Source: JAGIBJ01 sp032119595 (GTDB lineage Bacteria; Actinomycetota; Thermoleophilia; Solirubrobacterales; Solirubrobacteraceae). From it: a stretch of 64,000 nt of DNA. Shown here piece by piece: positions 25,015 through 33,140 of the stretch. The notes under the pieces are model-generated. The model had not been told where the DNA came from. It did no database searches and worked only from the letters and a program-made list of their open reading frames with translations. Made by a program: the position numbers and the translations under genes. How positions within the stretch are numbered: the first letter of the stretch is position 1; every line of letters starts with the position of its first letter. The stretch covers positions 1,240,001-1,304,000 of the forward strand of contig JAUMBQ010000006.1 of the NCBI GenBank assembly GCA_032119595.1, written 5' to 3'.

Positions 25015-26151
25015 ATGGTGACGGCCGCCCTTCTGAACGACACCCTTTCCGCCGTCGGAGCGATCGGTGGCCTGCTGTCGATCGTCGGCGTGGGACTGCT
25101 GATTCTGCTCGTCGCGTCGCAGTCTCGCCAGATCCGCGCGATGCGCGAATGGATCGAGCAGGAGCCCCAGCGCCAGCAGGAGACGGCCCAGCGCGTGATC
25201 GCCGAAGTCCAGCGCCGGATCGCGGCCGCGCGCGAGCGCCGCACCGTCGCTCCGGTCCCGCCTGTCCCGGCCATGGCCGGCGCAGCAGGCGTCAAGCCCG
25301 CCCCAGGCACGCTCGGCGCCACCCCGGAAGCCCAGGCCGTCGCCGCCAAGCAGGCCCCGCCGGTTCTTCCTGGTGAAAGCCCCGCGACCGAGGTTCAGTC
25401 GGCCGTGCCCGGTGTGCCCGCGTTTGCTCCACTCACCCCCGCTGGCGGCGGCGAGGGCTCGGTTCCGCCGCCTCCGGTCGACGACGATGAGCCCGCCGTC
25501 GTCTCGGAGATCCTGAATCAGGAGACGCAGGCCGCCGACGTCCTGCCCGACGACGAGTTCGACCCAGCGATCTCGATTCCCGCGGCGCGCCCGCGCGACC
25601 AGCGGTACGGCGAGGACGAGTTCGACCTCGACGAGGACGCGCCGCGCTCCAACCGCCTGCTGTTCGGCATCGGCGCCGTCGCTCTCCTGGCGGGCATCGT
25701 GCTGATCGCGACGCAACTCTTCGGCGGCGGCGACCCCACGGAGTCGACCACCGGCGGCACGGGTGGGAACACCGAAGAACGCGCTACGCCCACGCCCAAA
25801 CCAGCGACGCCAGAGCGCGTGGACCCGGCCACGGTCACCGTGCGCGTCTACAACGGCACGCAGATCAACGGCCTGGCGCGCCGCGCAACCGATGCGCTGA
25901 AGCAGCTCAACTACTCGGTCGGCGAGCCGCTCACGCGCGGCAGCAGCGAGGTTCTGACCGCCACGGTGGTCATGTACCGCCCGAACTTCAAGACTGCCGC
26001 GACCCAGATCGCCAAGGACATGGGCGTGCCGGCATCGTCGGTGCAACCGATCGACGAGGTCACGAGCACCGACGCTGGCGAGACCGCCGAGGTCGTCGTG
26101 ATCACGGGCGCCGACTACGACGACGGCAGCGCGGCCGGCACCACCGGGTGA
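25015..26151 (+). CDS. Membrane protein with C-terminal LytR_C domain
   Basis: 378 residues. A membrane segment near the N terminus (about 15-35) is followed by a charged helical stretch and a long Pro/Ala/Glu-rich linker (about 75-215), a second membrane segment (about 220-240), and an extracytoplasmic C-terminal domain (about 280-375) with VTVRVYNGTQINGLARRATDALK, characteristic of LytR_C. Such domains occur in envelope proteins beside LCP ligases, but no LCP domain is present here. First gene of a five-gene run joined by overlapping stop/start codons. Confidence 0.8.
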   Translation: MVTAALLNDTLSAVGAIGGLLSIVGVGLLILLVASQSRQIRAMREWIEQEPQRQQETAQRVIAEVQRRIAAARERRTVAPVPPVPAMAGAAGVKPAPGTLGATPEAQAVAAKQAPPVLPGESPATEVQSAVPGVPAFAPLTPAGGGEGSVPPPPVDDDEPAVVSEILNQETQAADVLPDDEFDPAISIPAARPRDQRYGEDEFDLDEDAPRSNRLLFGIGAVALLAGIVLIATQLFGGGDPTESTTGGTGGNTEERATPTPKPATPERVDPATVTVRVYNGTQINGLARRATDALKQLNYSVGEPLTRGSSEVLTATVVMYRPNFKTAATQIAKDMGVPASSVQPIDEVTSTDAGETAEVVVITGADYDDGSAAGTTG

Positions 26152-26768
26152 GTGGCGTGAGCGCCGCCCAGAGGCCGGTGCTGCTCGCCCGTCACGGCGA
26201 GACCGACGACAACGCTGCCGGTCGGTTCCAGGGAGCCCGTAATCCGCCACTGAATGCTCGTGGACGCGAGCAGGCGGCGGCCCTCGCCGAGGCGCTGGCC
26301 ACCGGCGGCACGGACCTGCTCGCCGCGGGGGTGGCGCGCGTCGGGCACGAGGGCGTCCAAGGACCCGTCCCGCCGGTCGAAGTCATCTGGGCCAGCGCCT
26401 ACGCCCGGGCCCGCGAGACCGCTGAGATCATCGGCGCCCGGCTCGGGCTGCCCGTGGTGCTCGACGATCGCCTCAAGGAGAGCGACGTCGGGAGCTGGTC
26501 GGGCATGACGTACGCCGAAGTCCAGCAGCAGCACCCGCAGTGCTTCCAGCGCTGGGTCGAAGGCGATCTCGCGCATCAGTTCCCGGACGGCGAGTCGCTC
26601 ACGCAGGTCGCCGCGCGTGTGACGGCGGCGATCACCGAGGCCCGCGCTTTGGCGCCGACGGCGCTCCTGGTCTGCCACGGCGGCGTGATCCGCTCGGCGC
26701 TTCGCGCCGCCGGTCATCCCGTCCATGAGCCCGGCGCCGCAATGAACGGCGAGGCCGTGGCCCTGTGA
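26148..26768 (+). CDS. Histidine phosphatase family protein (phosphoglycerate-mutase-like)
   Basis: 206 residues from GTG 26148, overlapping the previous stop (GTGA). LLARHGETDDN has the phosphorylated His16, QGARNPPLNARG the usual loop, ESDVGSWSGMTY the catalytic acid and LVCHGGVIRSAL the second His. About ten residues (VARVGHEGVQ and neighbours, ~60-72) are inserted compared with common members. Likely a phosphatase for a small metabolite or sugar phosphate rather than a glycolytic mutase; placement in a polysaccharide operon favours a sugar phosphate, which is inference. Confidence 0.88.
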   Translation: MSGVSAAQRPVLLARHGETDDNAAGRFQGARNPPLNARGREQAAALAEALATGGTDLLAAGVARVGHEGVQGPVPPVEVIWASAYARARETAEIIGARLGLPVVLDDRLKESDVGSWSGMTYAEVQQQHPQCFQRWVEGDLAHQFPDGESLTQVAARVTAAITEARALAPTALLVCHGGVIRSALRAAGHPVHEPGAAMNGEAVAL

Positions 26769-28618
26769 GCCGCGAGCGTCGCGAACGTCGGCCGACCGCC
26801 GACCTGCCTGGAGCCACGACCGCCGCGGTTGCCTTCGCGGTGGTGATCGCCCTCACCGCAGCGTCGTTCGCGCTCGCCCAGCGTCTCAAGCGCGAGCCGA
26901 CGCTCGTCTACGGCGTCAAGAAGGTCGAGCTGTTCTCCCCGAAGCTCGAATCGGGCGAGAACCGCGGGCGGTTCACCTTCCGCCTGCGCAAGACCGACAC
27001 CGTCACGATCAGCGTCACGACGCTCTCGGGCGACCCGGTCCGCACGCTTCAGCGCGGCGTGCGCGTGCGCCGCACCGAGAACGGCGTCCAGGGCGACCTC
27101 GTGAGCGGATCCTGGAACGGCGCCTACGACAACGGCAAGCTCGCGCCCGATGGCCGCTATCGCGTCCGCCTCGCCCTCCGCGACGCTGGCCGCGCCGTCG
27201 TGTTGCCACTCACCTTCGAGGTCGACACCACGCCGCCCGCGCCGAAGCTCCTGTCAATCGGCCCGGAGAAGACCGGTCAGACGCCGCGCCCCGAGCTCCT
27301 GCCGCGGGCCGACGGCAAGCCGATCAAGGTGCGCTTCCGCGTCGCTGGGCGCTCGCAGGGCATCAGCGTGATCCGGACCGACCTCACGCGGCCGCGCGTG
27401 ATCCTCGACGTGCCGATCGTCGAGAACCAGGTCGACTGGGAGTGGGACGGCACCGTCGCCGGCAAGCGCGTCGCTCAGGGCACGTACGTCGTCGCCGTGC
27501 ACGCCAAAGACCTCGTGGGCAACGTCGGCTGGTCGACGGGCAGCGCCAATCCCGTTGCGCCGTTCGGTGGCCGACTCAAAGGCCAGGGCGGCGTGACCGT
27601 GCGCTACCTCGCGGCGCAGTCGTCGCAGAGTCCGGTCGCGGCTGGCGAGCGCGCGGCCATCGGCATCATCTCCGCCGGCAAGCAGTACGACTGGGCCATC
27701 CGCCGCGTCGGCGAGGCCCGACCGCGATCCAAAGGCGCCAGCCGTAAGCCCGTGCTGAAGCCGCGCCTGCCCAGTGGGCCGAGCGGGCTGCATGTGCTCG
27801 ACGTCCGGACCAAGGACCGGACCGCCCAAGCCACGATTCTCACGCAGGGGCGCAAGGCGCAGCCGATCCTCGTGGTGATCCCGCAGGGCTCGCTCACGGG
27901 CTCCCAGCTCGTCGACGACGATGGCGACGGCGCGCCCGACACCCTCGATCGCGGCGTCGCGGTGCAGACCGCGCGCGTGCCCGTCGACAGCGAACTGCCG
28001 GTCGATCTGCGCGAGCATGTCGCCCCGCTGCTCGTGGCACTCGACCGCAAACAGCGCCGCTACGACCTCACCACCGACCTTGCGCTGGCGCGCGGCACCG
28101 GCCCGGAGATCAAGGGCCACCGGGGCATCGTGCTCGCGGGCACAACGGCGTACCTCGACGCCAAGGTGCAACGCCGCCTCGTGACCTGGGTCAAGCGCGG
28201 CGGCCGCCTGTGGGTCGCCGAACCGGGCTCGCTGCTGCGTTCCGTCACCACGACCAACACGGCCCTGACCGATCCGACGCAGCCCGCGCAGCTTGATCCG
28301 TTCGGCTTCCAGCTCGCGCCGCTTCAGCAGGTCTCCGCGGTGGAGGTCGCCGCCGATCGAGCGAAGCTGCTGCGCGGCACCGACGGCAAGTTCGAGGGTC
28401 CGCTGACGGTCGAACCGGTCCTGCGCACGCCCACGGGCGCGGCGCTGCTGGCCGAGGCGACGACGCCCGGCGGCGGCCAGGCGGTGCTGTCGGCGGTGCG
28501 CGTAGAACGCGGCGCGGTCGTACGGTCGGGCATCAGCGGCCTCGGGGCCAACTCGCTGCGTGACCCCGACTCGCGCGAGTTCATCCGCCGACTCTGGAGC
28601 TTCCTGCGGGGAGGATGA
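26765..28618 (+). CDS. Membrane-anchored protein with FlgD-Ig-like domains
   Basis: 617 residues from GTG 26765 (GTGA overlap). One membrane segment (about 20-40) anchors an extracytoplasmic part. Two FlgD-type Ig-like domains follow: GSWNGAYDNGKLAPDGRYRVRL and, further on, VDWEWDGTVAGKRVAQGTY, both with the W(x)G...L(x)G(x)Y pattern. The C-terminal half (from ~350) has a Rossmann-like region, ending in RLVTWVKRGGRLWVAEPGSL, which resembles glutamine-amidotransferase-like/DUF4350 folds used for binding (inference). No catalytic motif is certain. It sits between the phosphatase and the O-antigen-ligase-like gene. Confidence 0.75.
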   Translation: MSRERRERRPTADLPGATTAAVAFAVVIALTAASFALAQRLKREPTLVYGVKKVELFSPKLESGENRGRFTFRLRKTDTVTISVTTLSGDPVRTLQRGVRVRRTENGVQGDLVSGSWNGAYDNGKLAPDGRYRVRLALRDAGRAVVLPLTFEVDTTPPAPKLLSIGPEKTGQTPRPELLPRADGKPIKVRFRVAGRSQGISVIRTDLTRPRVILDVPIVENQVDWEWDGTVAGKRVAQGTYVVAVHAKDLVGNVGWSTGSANPVAPFGGRLKGQGGVTVRYLAAQSSQSPVAAGERAAIGIISAGKQYDWAIRRVGEARPRSKGASRKPVLKPRLPSGPSGLHVLDVRTKDRTAQATILTQGRKAQPILVVIPQGSLTGSQLVDDDGDGAPDTLDRGVAVQTARVPVDSELPVDLREHVAPLLVALDRKQRRYDLTTDLALARGTGPEIKGHRGIVLAGTTAYLDAKVQRRLVTWVKRGGRLWVAEPGSLLRSVTTTNTALTDPTQPAQLDPFGFQLAPLQQVSAVEVAADRAKLLRGTDGKFEGPLTVEPVLRTPTGAALLAEATTPGGGQAVLSAVRVERGAVVRSGISGLGANSLRDPDSREFIRRLWSFLRGG

Positions 28619-30519
28619 CCGACGTGACCTCAGTCTTCGACCCGACGGTGCTTGGCGCCGTGATCGCCGCGCCGATTCGTGATCTCACGTCGATCTTGCT
28701 CGCGGTCCTGGTCGCGATCGCGCTCGTCGCCCGGGCGCCGGCGGCACGCTGGACCGCGATGATCGTCGCCCTCTGCGTGGCGCCGCTGCTGCTCGCGGGA
28801 GCGGTGCTCGAAGACGACCGCGTGAACACGATCCTGGACCGTCCGGTGCTGCTCCTTGCGGGCGGTGCGGCGGGCCTCGTGCTCATGGTGATCGCTGTGG
28901 CGGTGCTGGCGAAGTGGCCCAAGGCGCTGCCGGTGCTCTTGGCGATCGCGATCCCGCTTCGGCTGCCGCTCACGATCGGCGGTGAGAGCGTGAACCTGCT
29001 GCTGCCGCTCTACGGGCTGATCGGCGCGGGCGTCGTGGCGTTTGCGGTGCGCGCGCGGCGGCGCGGGAAGGAACTCGCGCGGTCGTGGGACCTGCGCCAG
29101 GGGCCGTCGGCGGGGGCCGTGCTCGCTGACGCGTGGACGGCGCGCTCGCTGAGCGGAGCGGCGGCGGCGGTGCCCGTGCTGCTGGCGGCATCGGTGGCGA
29201 TCTACGCGCTGCGAATCCCGTTCTCCATCGACGCCGATCGCGGCGTGCAGACTCTCTGCTTCTTCCTCGTGCCGTTCGCGGCGCTCTACCTGTTGCTGCG
29301 CGAAGTGCAGTGGGATGGGCCACAGCTGCGGCGCGTCGGCGGCGCGCTCGTGGTGCTCGCGCTGGTCGCGGTCGCGCTGGGCGACTACGAGTACTTCACC
29401 GGGCACGTGCTCTGGCACCAGAACGTGGTCGACGAGTCGAGCCTCAACGCCACGATCCGCGTCAACTCGCTGTTCTTCGACCCCAACATCTACGGCCGCT
29501 TCTTGATGGTCGTGCTGCTCGGCGTGCTGAGTGCTCTGGCCTGGGGCGCGCGCGGCGCCCGGGTCGTCGGCCTAGCGCTGCTGTTTGCGGTGCTCTGGGC
29601 GGGCCTGTTCGTGACGTACTCGCAGTCATCGATGCTTGGCCTGCTCGTCGGGGCCGTTGTGCTGCTCGGGCTGCGGTTCGGCGCCGGCCGGGCCGGGTTG
29701 GTCGGCGGGACGCTGGTCGTCGCCGGGATCGTCGCGGTGGTGGCGTTTGGTGGGTTCTTGCGGGTCAACGCGTCGTCGTCGGAGAGTCTGGATGTGTCGA
29801 GCGCCGGTCGCTGGGCCCTCGTCAAGGGCGGCGCCGAGCTGTTCCAGGCCAAGCCGGTCTTCGGGTGGGGCTCCGGTGGCTACCGCTCCGCGTATCGGGA
29901 GCAGTCCGAGGTCGCGACCGCCAGCACCGTCACCGCCTCGCACACCATCCCGATCACCGTCGCCGCCGAGCAGGGCGTCATCGGCCTCGTGATCTACGTC
30001 GCCCTGATCGGCGCCGCGGCCGTTGCCCTGCTGCGGCGCGCCTCGGCGTCGCTCGCTCGCGCGGCGATCGGCGCGGCCTTCCTCGCGCTCGTGATCCATA
30101 GCTGGCTCTACGCGGCCTTCCTCGAAGACCCGATCGCGTGGGCTTTGCTCGCCGTGGGCCTCAGCCTCGGGGTCGACGAGGAGTTCGGCGACCCCGACTC
30201 AGGCGACCCCGACACCGCGGCGGACGAAGCCAGCGGGGGTCGCGACCCGGCCTCTGCGACCCCTCCAGCCGTCCGCACGGCCCAGCCATTGGCTTCGCCG
30301 GCCGCCTCGTCGTCGGTGCCGCATGCGCCCGCGGCCCATACGCCGCATGACATCGTCGGCCCGGTCACGCTCGTCGGTCTCGGCGAGGGTGCTGGCCCCG
30401 GAGCTGCGATTGGTGAGTCGGGGCGCGCGCCGGATGCGCCGGACGGCGGGCACGGCATCGTCCCGCCGCCGGAGGCTGCGGGTGGCCCTCAGCCCCCGCA
30501 GCCCGGCGCTTCGGCGTGA
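28615..30519 (+). CDS. O-antigen ligase / Wzy-type polysaccharide polymerase-like protein
   Basis: 634 residues from ATG 28615 (GGAGG directly upstream, ATGA overlap with the preceding stop). At least ten membrane segments, with a large extracytoplasmic loop after the middle helices. The Wzy_C/WaaL hallmarks are the YSQSSMLGLLVGA helix and the late loop PVFGWGSGGYRSAY with SHTIPITVAAEQGVIGL, whose His is usually essential. The last ~130 residues are a Pro/Ala-rich cytoplasmic tail without a fold. Expected to polymerise or ligate lipid-linked glycans outside the membrane. Confidence 0.85.
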   Translation: MTDVTSVFDPTVLGAVIAAPIRDLTSILLAVLVAIALVARAPAARWTAMIVALCVAPLLLAGAVLEDDRVNTILDRPVLLLAGGAAGLVLMVIAVAVLAKWPKALPVLLAIAIPLRLPLTIGGESVNLLLPLYGLIGAGVVAFAVRARRRGKELARSWDLRQGPSAGAVLADAWTARSLSGAAAAVPVLLAASVAIYALRIPFSIDADRGVQTLCFFLVPFAALYLLLREVQWDGPQLRRVGGALVVLALVAVALGDYEYFTGHVLWHQNVVDESSLNATIRVNSLFFDPNIYGRFLMVVLLGVLSALAWGARGARVVGLALLFAVLWAGLFVTYSQSSMLGLLVGAVVLLGLRFGAGRAGLVGGTLVVAGIVAVVAFGGFLRVNASSSESLDVSSAGRWALVKGGAELFQAKPVFGWGSGGYRSAYREQSEVATASTVTASHTIPITVAAEQGVIGLVIYVALIGAAAVALLRRASASLARAAIGAAFLALVIHSWLYAAFLEDPIAWALLAVGLSLGVDEEFGDPDSGDPDTAADEASGGRDPASATPPAVRTAQPLASPAASSSVPHAPAAHTPHDIVGPVTLVGLGEGAGPGAAIGESGRAPDAPDGGHGIVPPPEAAGGPQPPQPGASA

Positions 30520-32570
30520 GCGACCTCGGATCGGGGCAGCTCCGGCCGCCCGTCGGCCGCGTCGACTCCGGCTCAGGGCCGGCCGGATCGGCCGGCAGCG
30601 CCGCGCGCGTCTGGCCCGTCGGTTCACGCGGCGCACTGGGTCTGGCGGCGATCGCCGTCGTGGCCTGGCTGCTCCTCCCGACCGCTCCGAACTACGACAC
30701 CGCCACCCATCTCGTCTGGTCGCACGAACTCCTCGAGGGTCGCGCGCCTGACGTCGACGCCGCGGCCGCGCCGACACTCCATCCACTCTGGCTCGTCGCG
30801 ACGCTGATCGCCGCGATCACCGGCGGCGGCGCCTCGCTGCTGCAGCTCGTTGCGCTCGGGTCGCTGATGGTGGTCGTCGCGTGCGCCTACCGGCTCGCCG
30901 CCGACGTGGCGGGCGTTGTGGCCGGCACGATTGCCGCCGTCTCGGCGGGCTCGAGTTTCGCGTTGCTGCTGTTGGCGTTCAAGGCGTATGTCGACCTGCC
31001 GTTCCTCGCCGTCGTCCTGACGGCCGTGGTCGTCGAGCGCTCGTGGCACGCCAGCGGAGCGGACGCCGCCAAGTCGAAGGCCGCGCCAGACCTGGCCATG
31101 CCGGTCCTGATGCTCGTCGCTGGACTGCTGCGGCCGGAGGCGTGGGCGATCGGCCTGCTTTTGGTCGCGCTCCGGCTGGTCCGCGGCGCCACCATGCGGC
31201 AACTGGTTTGGCCGGCCGCGATCGTGCTCGTCGCGCCGGTGGTGTGGGCGCTGGCTGACCTTGCGCTCACCGGCGATCCCCTGCACTCGCTCACGGGCAC
31301 CCAAGCGCTCGCAGAAGAGCTGGGTCGCAAGACGGGTCTCGCCGCGGCGCCGCGTGAGCTGCTCGTGCTCCTCGGCGACCTCGCTCGGCCGCCGATCGCC
31401 GCAGCCGGCGTCCTCGGCGTCTGGTTCGCCGTTCGTTTCGTCGGCTGGCGCCCGCTCCTCGTCCCGCTCGCCACCCTGGCCGCCGGTGCTGCCGGGTTCC
31501 TGCTCGTTGGCGCGCTTGGCCTGCCACTCCTGCAGCGCTACCTCCAGCTGCCGGCGGTCCTGCTCTGCGTGTTCGCCGGGATCGCCGCGGCGCGCCTTCT
31601 GGCCGTCGCCAAAGGCGAGGCGCCTCGGCCCCATCCGACGTCCTTCCCCGCAACGCCGCCCGCGGAGTTCCCCGCTCAGACGCCGTCCGCGGAGCCCGCC
31701 ACTTCGCCGCCGTTCGCGCGCTGGCTCGCGATCGCCGCGCTGGCGCTCGGCACCGTCGGCGCGCTGGGTTACCTGGCGCTGAAGGCTGACTCGTTCCGGA
31801 TTGTCGGCCAGGGCGTGTTGCGCGAGGCCGAATGGCAGCGTCAGGGGGCGCAGCTGCTCAAGGACCCGGCCGTGCAGCAAGCCATGCGCTGCGGCCCGGT
31901 CACTCTTCCGACCTACCGATTCATCCCCGAACTCACGCTCCGCGCTGACCTCGACGCGGGGCGCGTTATCTCACGGGCCACCGCGCTCGGCGGTGCTGGC
32001 GAGCAGACGACCGGTGTCGCGATCGTGATCGACGGCTCACGTGCCGCGAAGACGCGGCTCGGCTGGGCCGCTGGCGTTCCTCGCACCACCAACGCAACCC
32101 CGCCGGGATTCCAGGTGGTCGCTCGCCGAGGCCCGTTCGTCGCCGCCGTCGCCCAGCGCGACGGGTGCGGCACCCGTTTAGCCGGCGAGCTGCTGGATCG
32201 AGAGCACGTTGTGGTCCGGGTCGCGGAACCACGCGACCTGCGTCCCACCCGGGGCGGTCCAAACCTCGTCGTGATCCTGGCCGAACTGGTCGTACCGGAT
32301 GAAGTCGACGCCGGCGGCTCTGAGCTGGTCGATCGCGGCCCGCATGTCGGCGACGTTCCAGCCGAGCACGGTGTGCGCCGCCGCCTTCATCTCGTGCGCC
32401 AGCGTCACCCGGAGCTCGGTGCCCTGGATCTCGTAGACGTTCGCGAAATCGGTCGCTTCGATGCGATCAAGCCCGAGCACCGCGCCATAGAACGCGTGAG
32501 AACGCTCGAGATCCTGGGTGGCCAGAAATGCCACGAGCGCGCAGTTGCTCAGCATGGAAACGCAGCGTAG
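30516..32570 (+). CDS. GT39-like membrane glycosyltransferase with no in-frame stop before a convergent gene
   Basis: The frame from GTG 30516 (GTGA overlap) encodes 684 residues. N-terminal membrane segment, then NYDTATHLVWSHELLEGRAPD, the extracytoplasmic acidic loop of GT-C/GT39-like enzymes, and about ten further membrane helices to ~430. A C-terminal extracytoplasmic domain follows to about residue 554. Beyond that (from ~32178) the frame runs antisense through the whole VOC gene and stops only at 32568-32570. A TAG in the +1 frame at 32179-32181 suggests a frameshift or indel may have removed the true stop. The last ~130 residues are doubtful. Confidence 0.75.
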   Translation: MSDLGSGQLRPPVGRVDSGSGPAGSAGSAARVWPVGSRGALGLAAIAVVAWLLLPTAPNYDTATHLVWSHELLEGRAPDVDAAAAPTLHPLWLVATLIAAITGGGASLLQLVALGSLMVVVACAYRLAADVAGVVAGTIAAVSAGSSFALLLLAFKAYVDLPFLAVVLTAVVVERSWHASGADAAKSKAAPDLAMPVLMLVAGLLRPEAWAIGLLLVALRLVRGATMRQLVWPAAIVLVAPVVWALADLALTGDPLHSLTGTQALAEELGRKTGLAAAPRELLVLLGDLARPPIAAAGVLGVWFAVRFVGWRPLLVPLATLAAGAAGFLLVGALGLPLLQRYLQLPAVLLCVFAGIAAARLLAVAKGEAPRPHPTSFPATPPAEFPAQTPSAEPATSPPFARWLAIAALALGTVGALGYLALKADSFRIVGQGVLREAEWQRQGAQLLKDPAVQQAMRCGPVTLPTYRFIPELTLRADLDAGRVISRATALGGAGEQTTGVAIVIDGSRAAKTRLGWAAGVPRTTNATPPGFQVVARRGPFVAAVAQRDGCGTRLAGELLDREHVVVRVAEPRDLRPTRGGPNLVVILAELVVPDEVDAGGSELVDRGPHVGDVPAEHGVRRRLHLVRQRHPELGALDLVDVREIGRFDAIKPEHRAIERVRTLEILGGQKCHERAVAQHGNAA
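32178..32555 (-). CDS. Glyoxalase/VOC-superfamily protein
   Basis: 125 residues from ATG 32553-32555 (MLSNCALVAFLATQDLERSH); a longer frame upstream is not supported. Two betaalphabetabetabeta modules: FLATQDLERSHAFYGAVLGL at the N terminus and APGGTQVAWFRDPDHNVLSIQQL at the C terminus, the second with the usual (F/I)RDPDGN-like loop (here RDPDHN). Metal ligands are not obvious at the canonical places, so it may be a binding or resistance-type VOC protein rather than glyoxalase I. Entirely antisense to the 3' end of the GT39-like frame. Confidence 0.82.
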   Translation of the reverse strand: MLSNCALVAFLATQDLERSHAFYGAVLGLDRIEATDFANVYEIQGTELRVTLAHEMKAAAHTVLGWNVADMRAAIDQLRAAGVDFIRYDQFGQDHDEVWTAPGGTQVAWFRDPDHNVLSIQQLAG

Positions 32571-32739
32571 CCGCAGCGCCCGCATCAGGCGACTTGACAG
32601 TCCGCGCGACGTGAAGACGGGGCTCATCACCCGCGGGCGCGAAGCCCGATTCCGACCGGCGGAGCTCCAGGCGGAGCCACTGACGCAGGTCGTCCGTTGA
32701 CGCCCTTTGGCTGGCGGAGCTTCTTCTTGCGGTGACTGC

Positions 32740-33140
32740 GCCTGGACGGGCGGGAGGCGGCGCTGGTGGGGTCGTTGTCGGGCCCTTTACACCGAGGGCA
32801 GAGGCTGGTTTTCGGGAGCTGGCGAGCGATGAGTGTTCTGGTGGGTTGGCACCGAGTGTTTCGGCGCCAACGGGCATTGCACCGGGGAATGGGGTGTGAT
32901 TTGTGTTGAACCCTTCAGACGAATTCACGCCCTATTTTGAGGTGCAGTGCGCGGCCGGCCCGGGCGCTCCGTTTGACCCGCCGAGGCCCGCCTTCGCCGT
33001 AGCCAGCGCCGAGTCCCGCCGGCAGGGGCTCGGGCCGCGCCCGTCCTCGGTGTGGAGGGCCCGGCTTCGCCGTGGCCGGCGTCGAGTCTCGCCCGCAGGG
33101 GCTAGGGCCGCGCCCGTCCTCGATGTTGGAGTCGAGCGCC
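32740..33140 (+). repeat. Dispersed composite repeat, copy B
   Basis: Same orientation and order as copy A: GGACGGGCGGGAGGCGGCGC near 32743, the palindromic core at 32875-32950 with GGGGAATGGGGTGTGAT and its imperfect complement, then two ~74-base tandem units (about 32983-33058 and 33059-33125) built round GCCCGGCTTCGCCGTGGCC. It ends at the stop of the GT4 gene at 33141, so it lies in the 3' region of that transcript. No gene found between 32571 and 33140. Confidence 0.75.

Noticed and set aside
24469..26250. Long minus-strand frame opposite the dehydratase and LytR_C genes
   Set aside because: Low-complexity translation with no motifs; the plus-strand genes are well supported.
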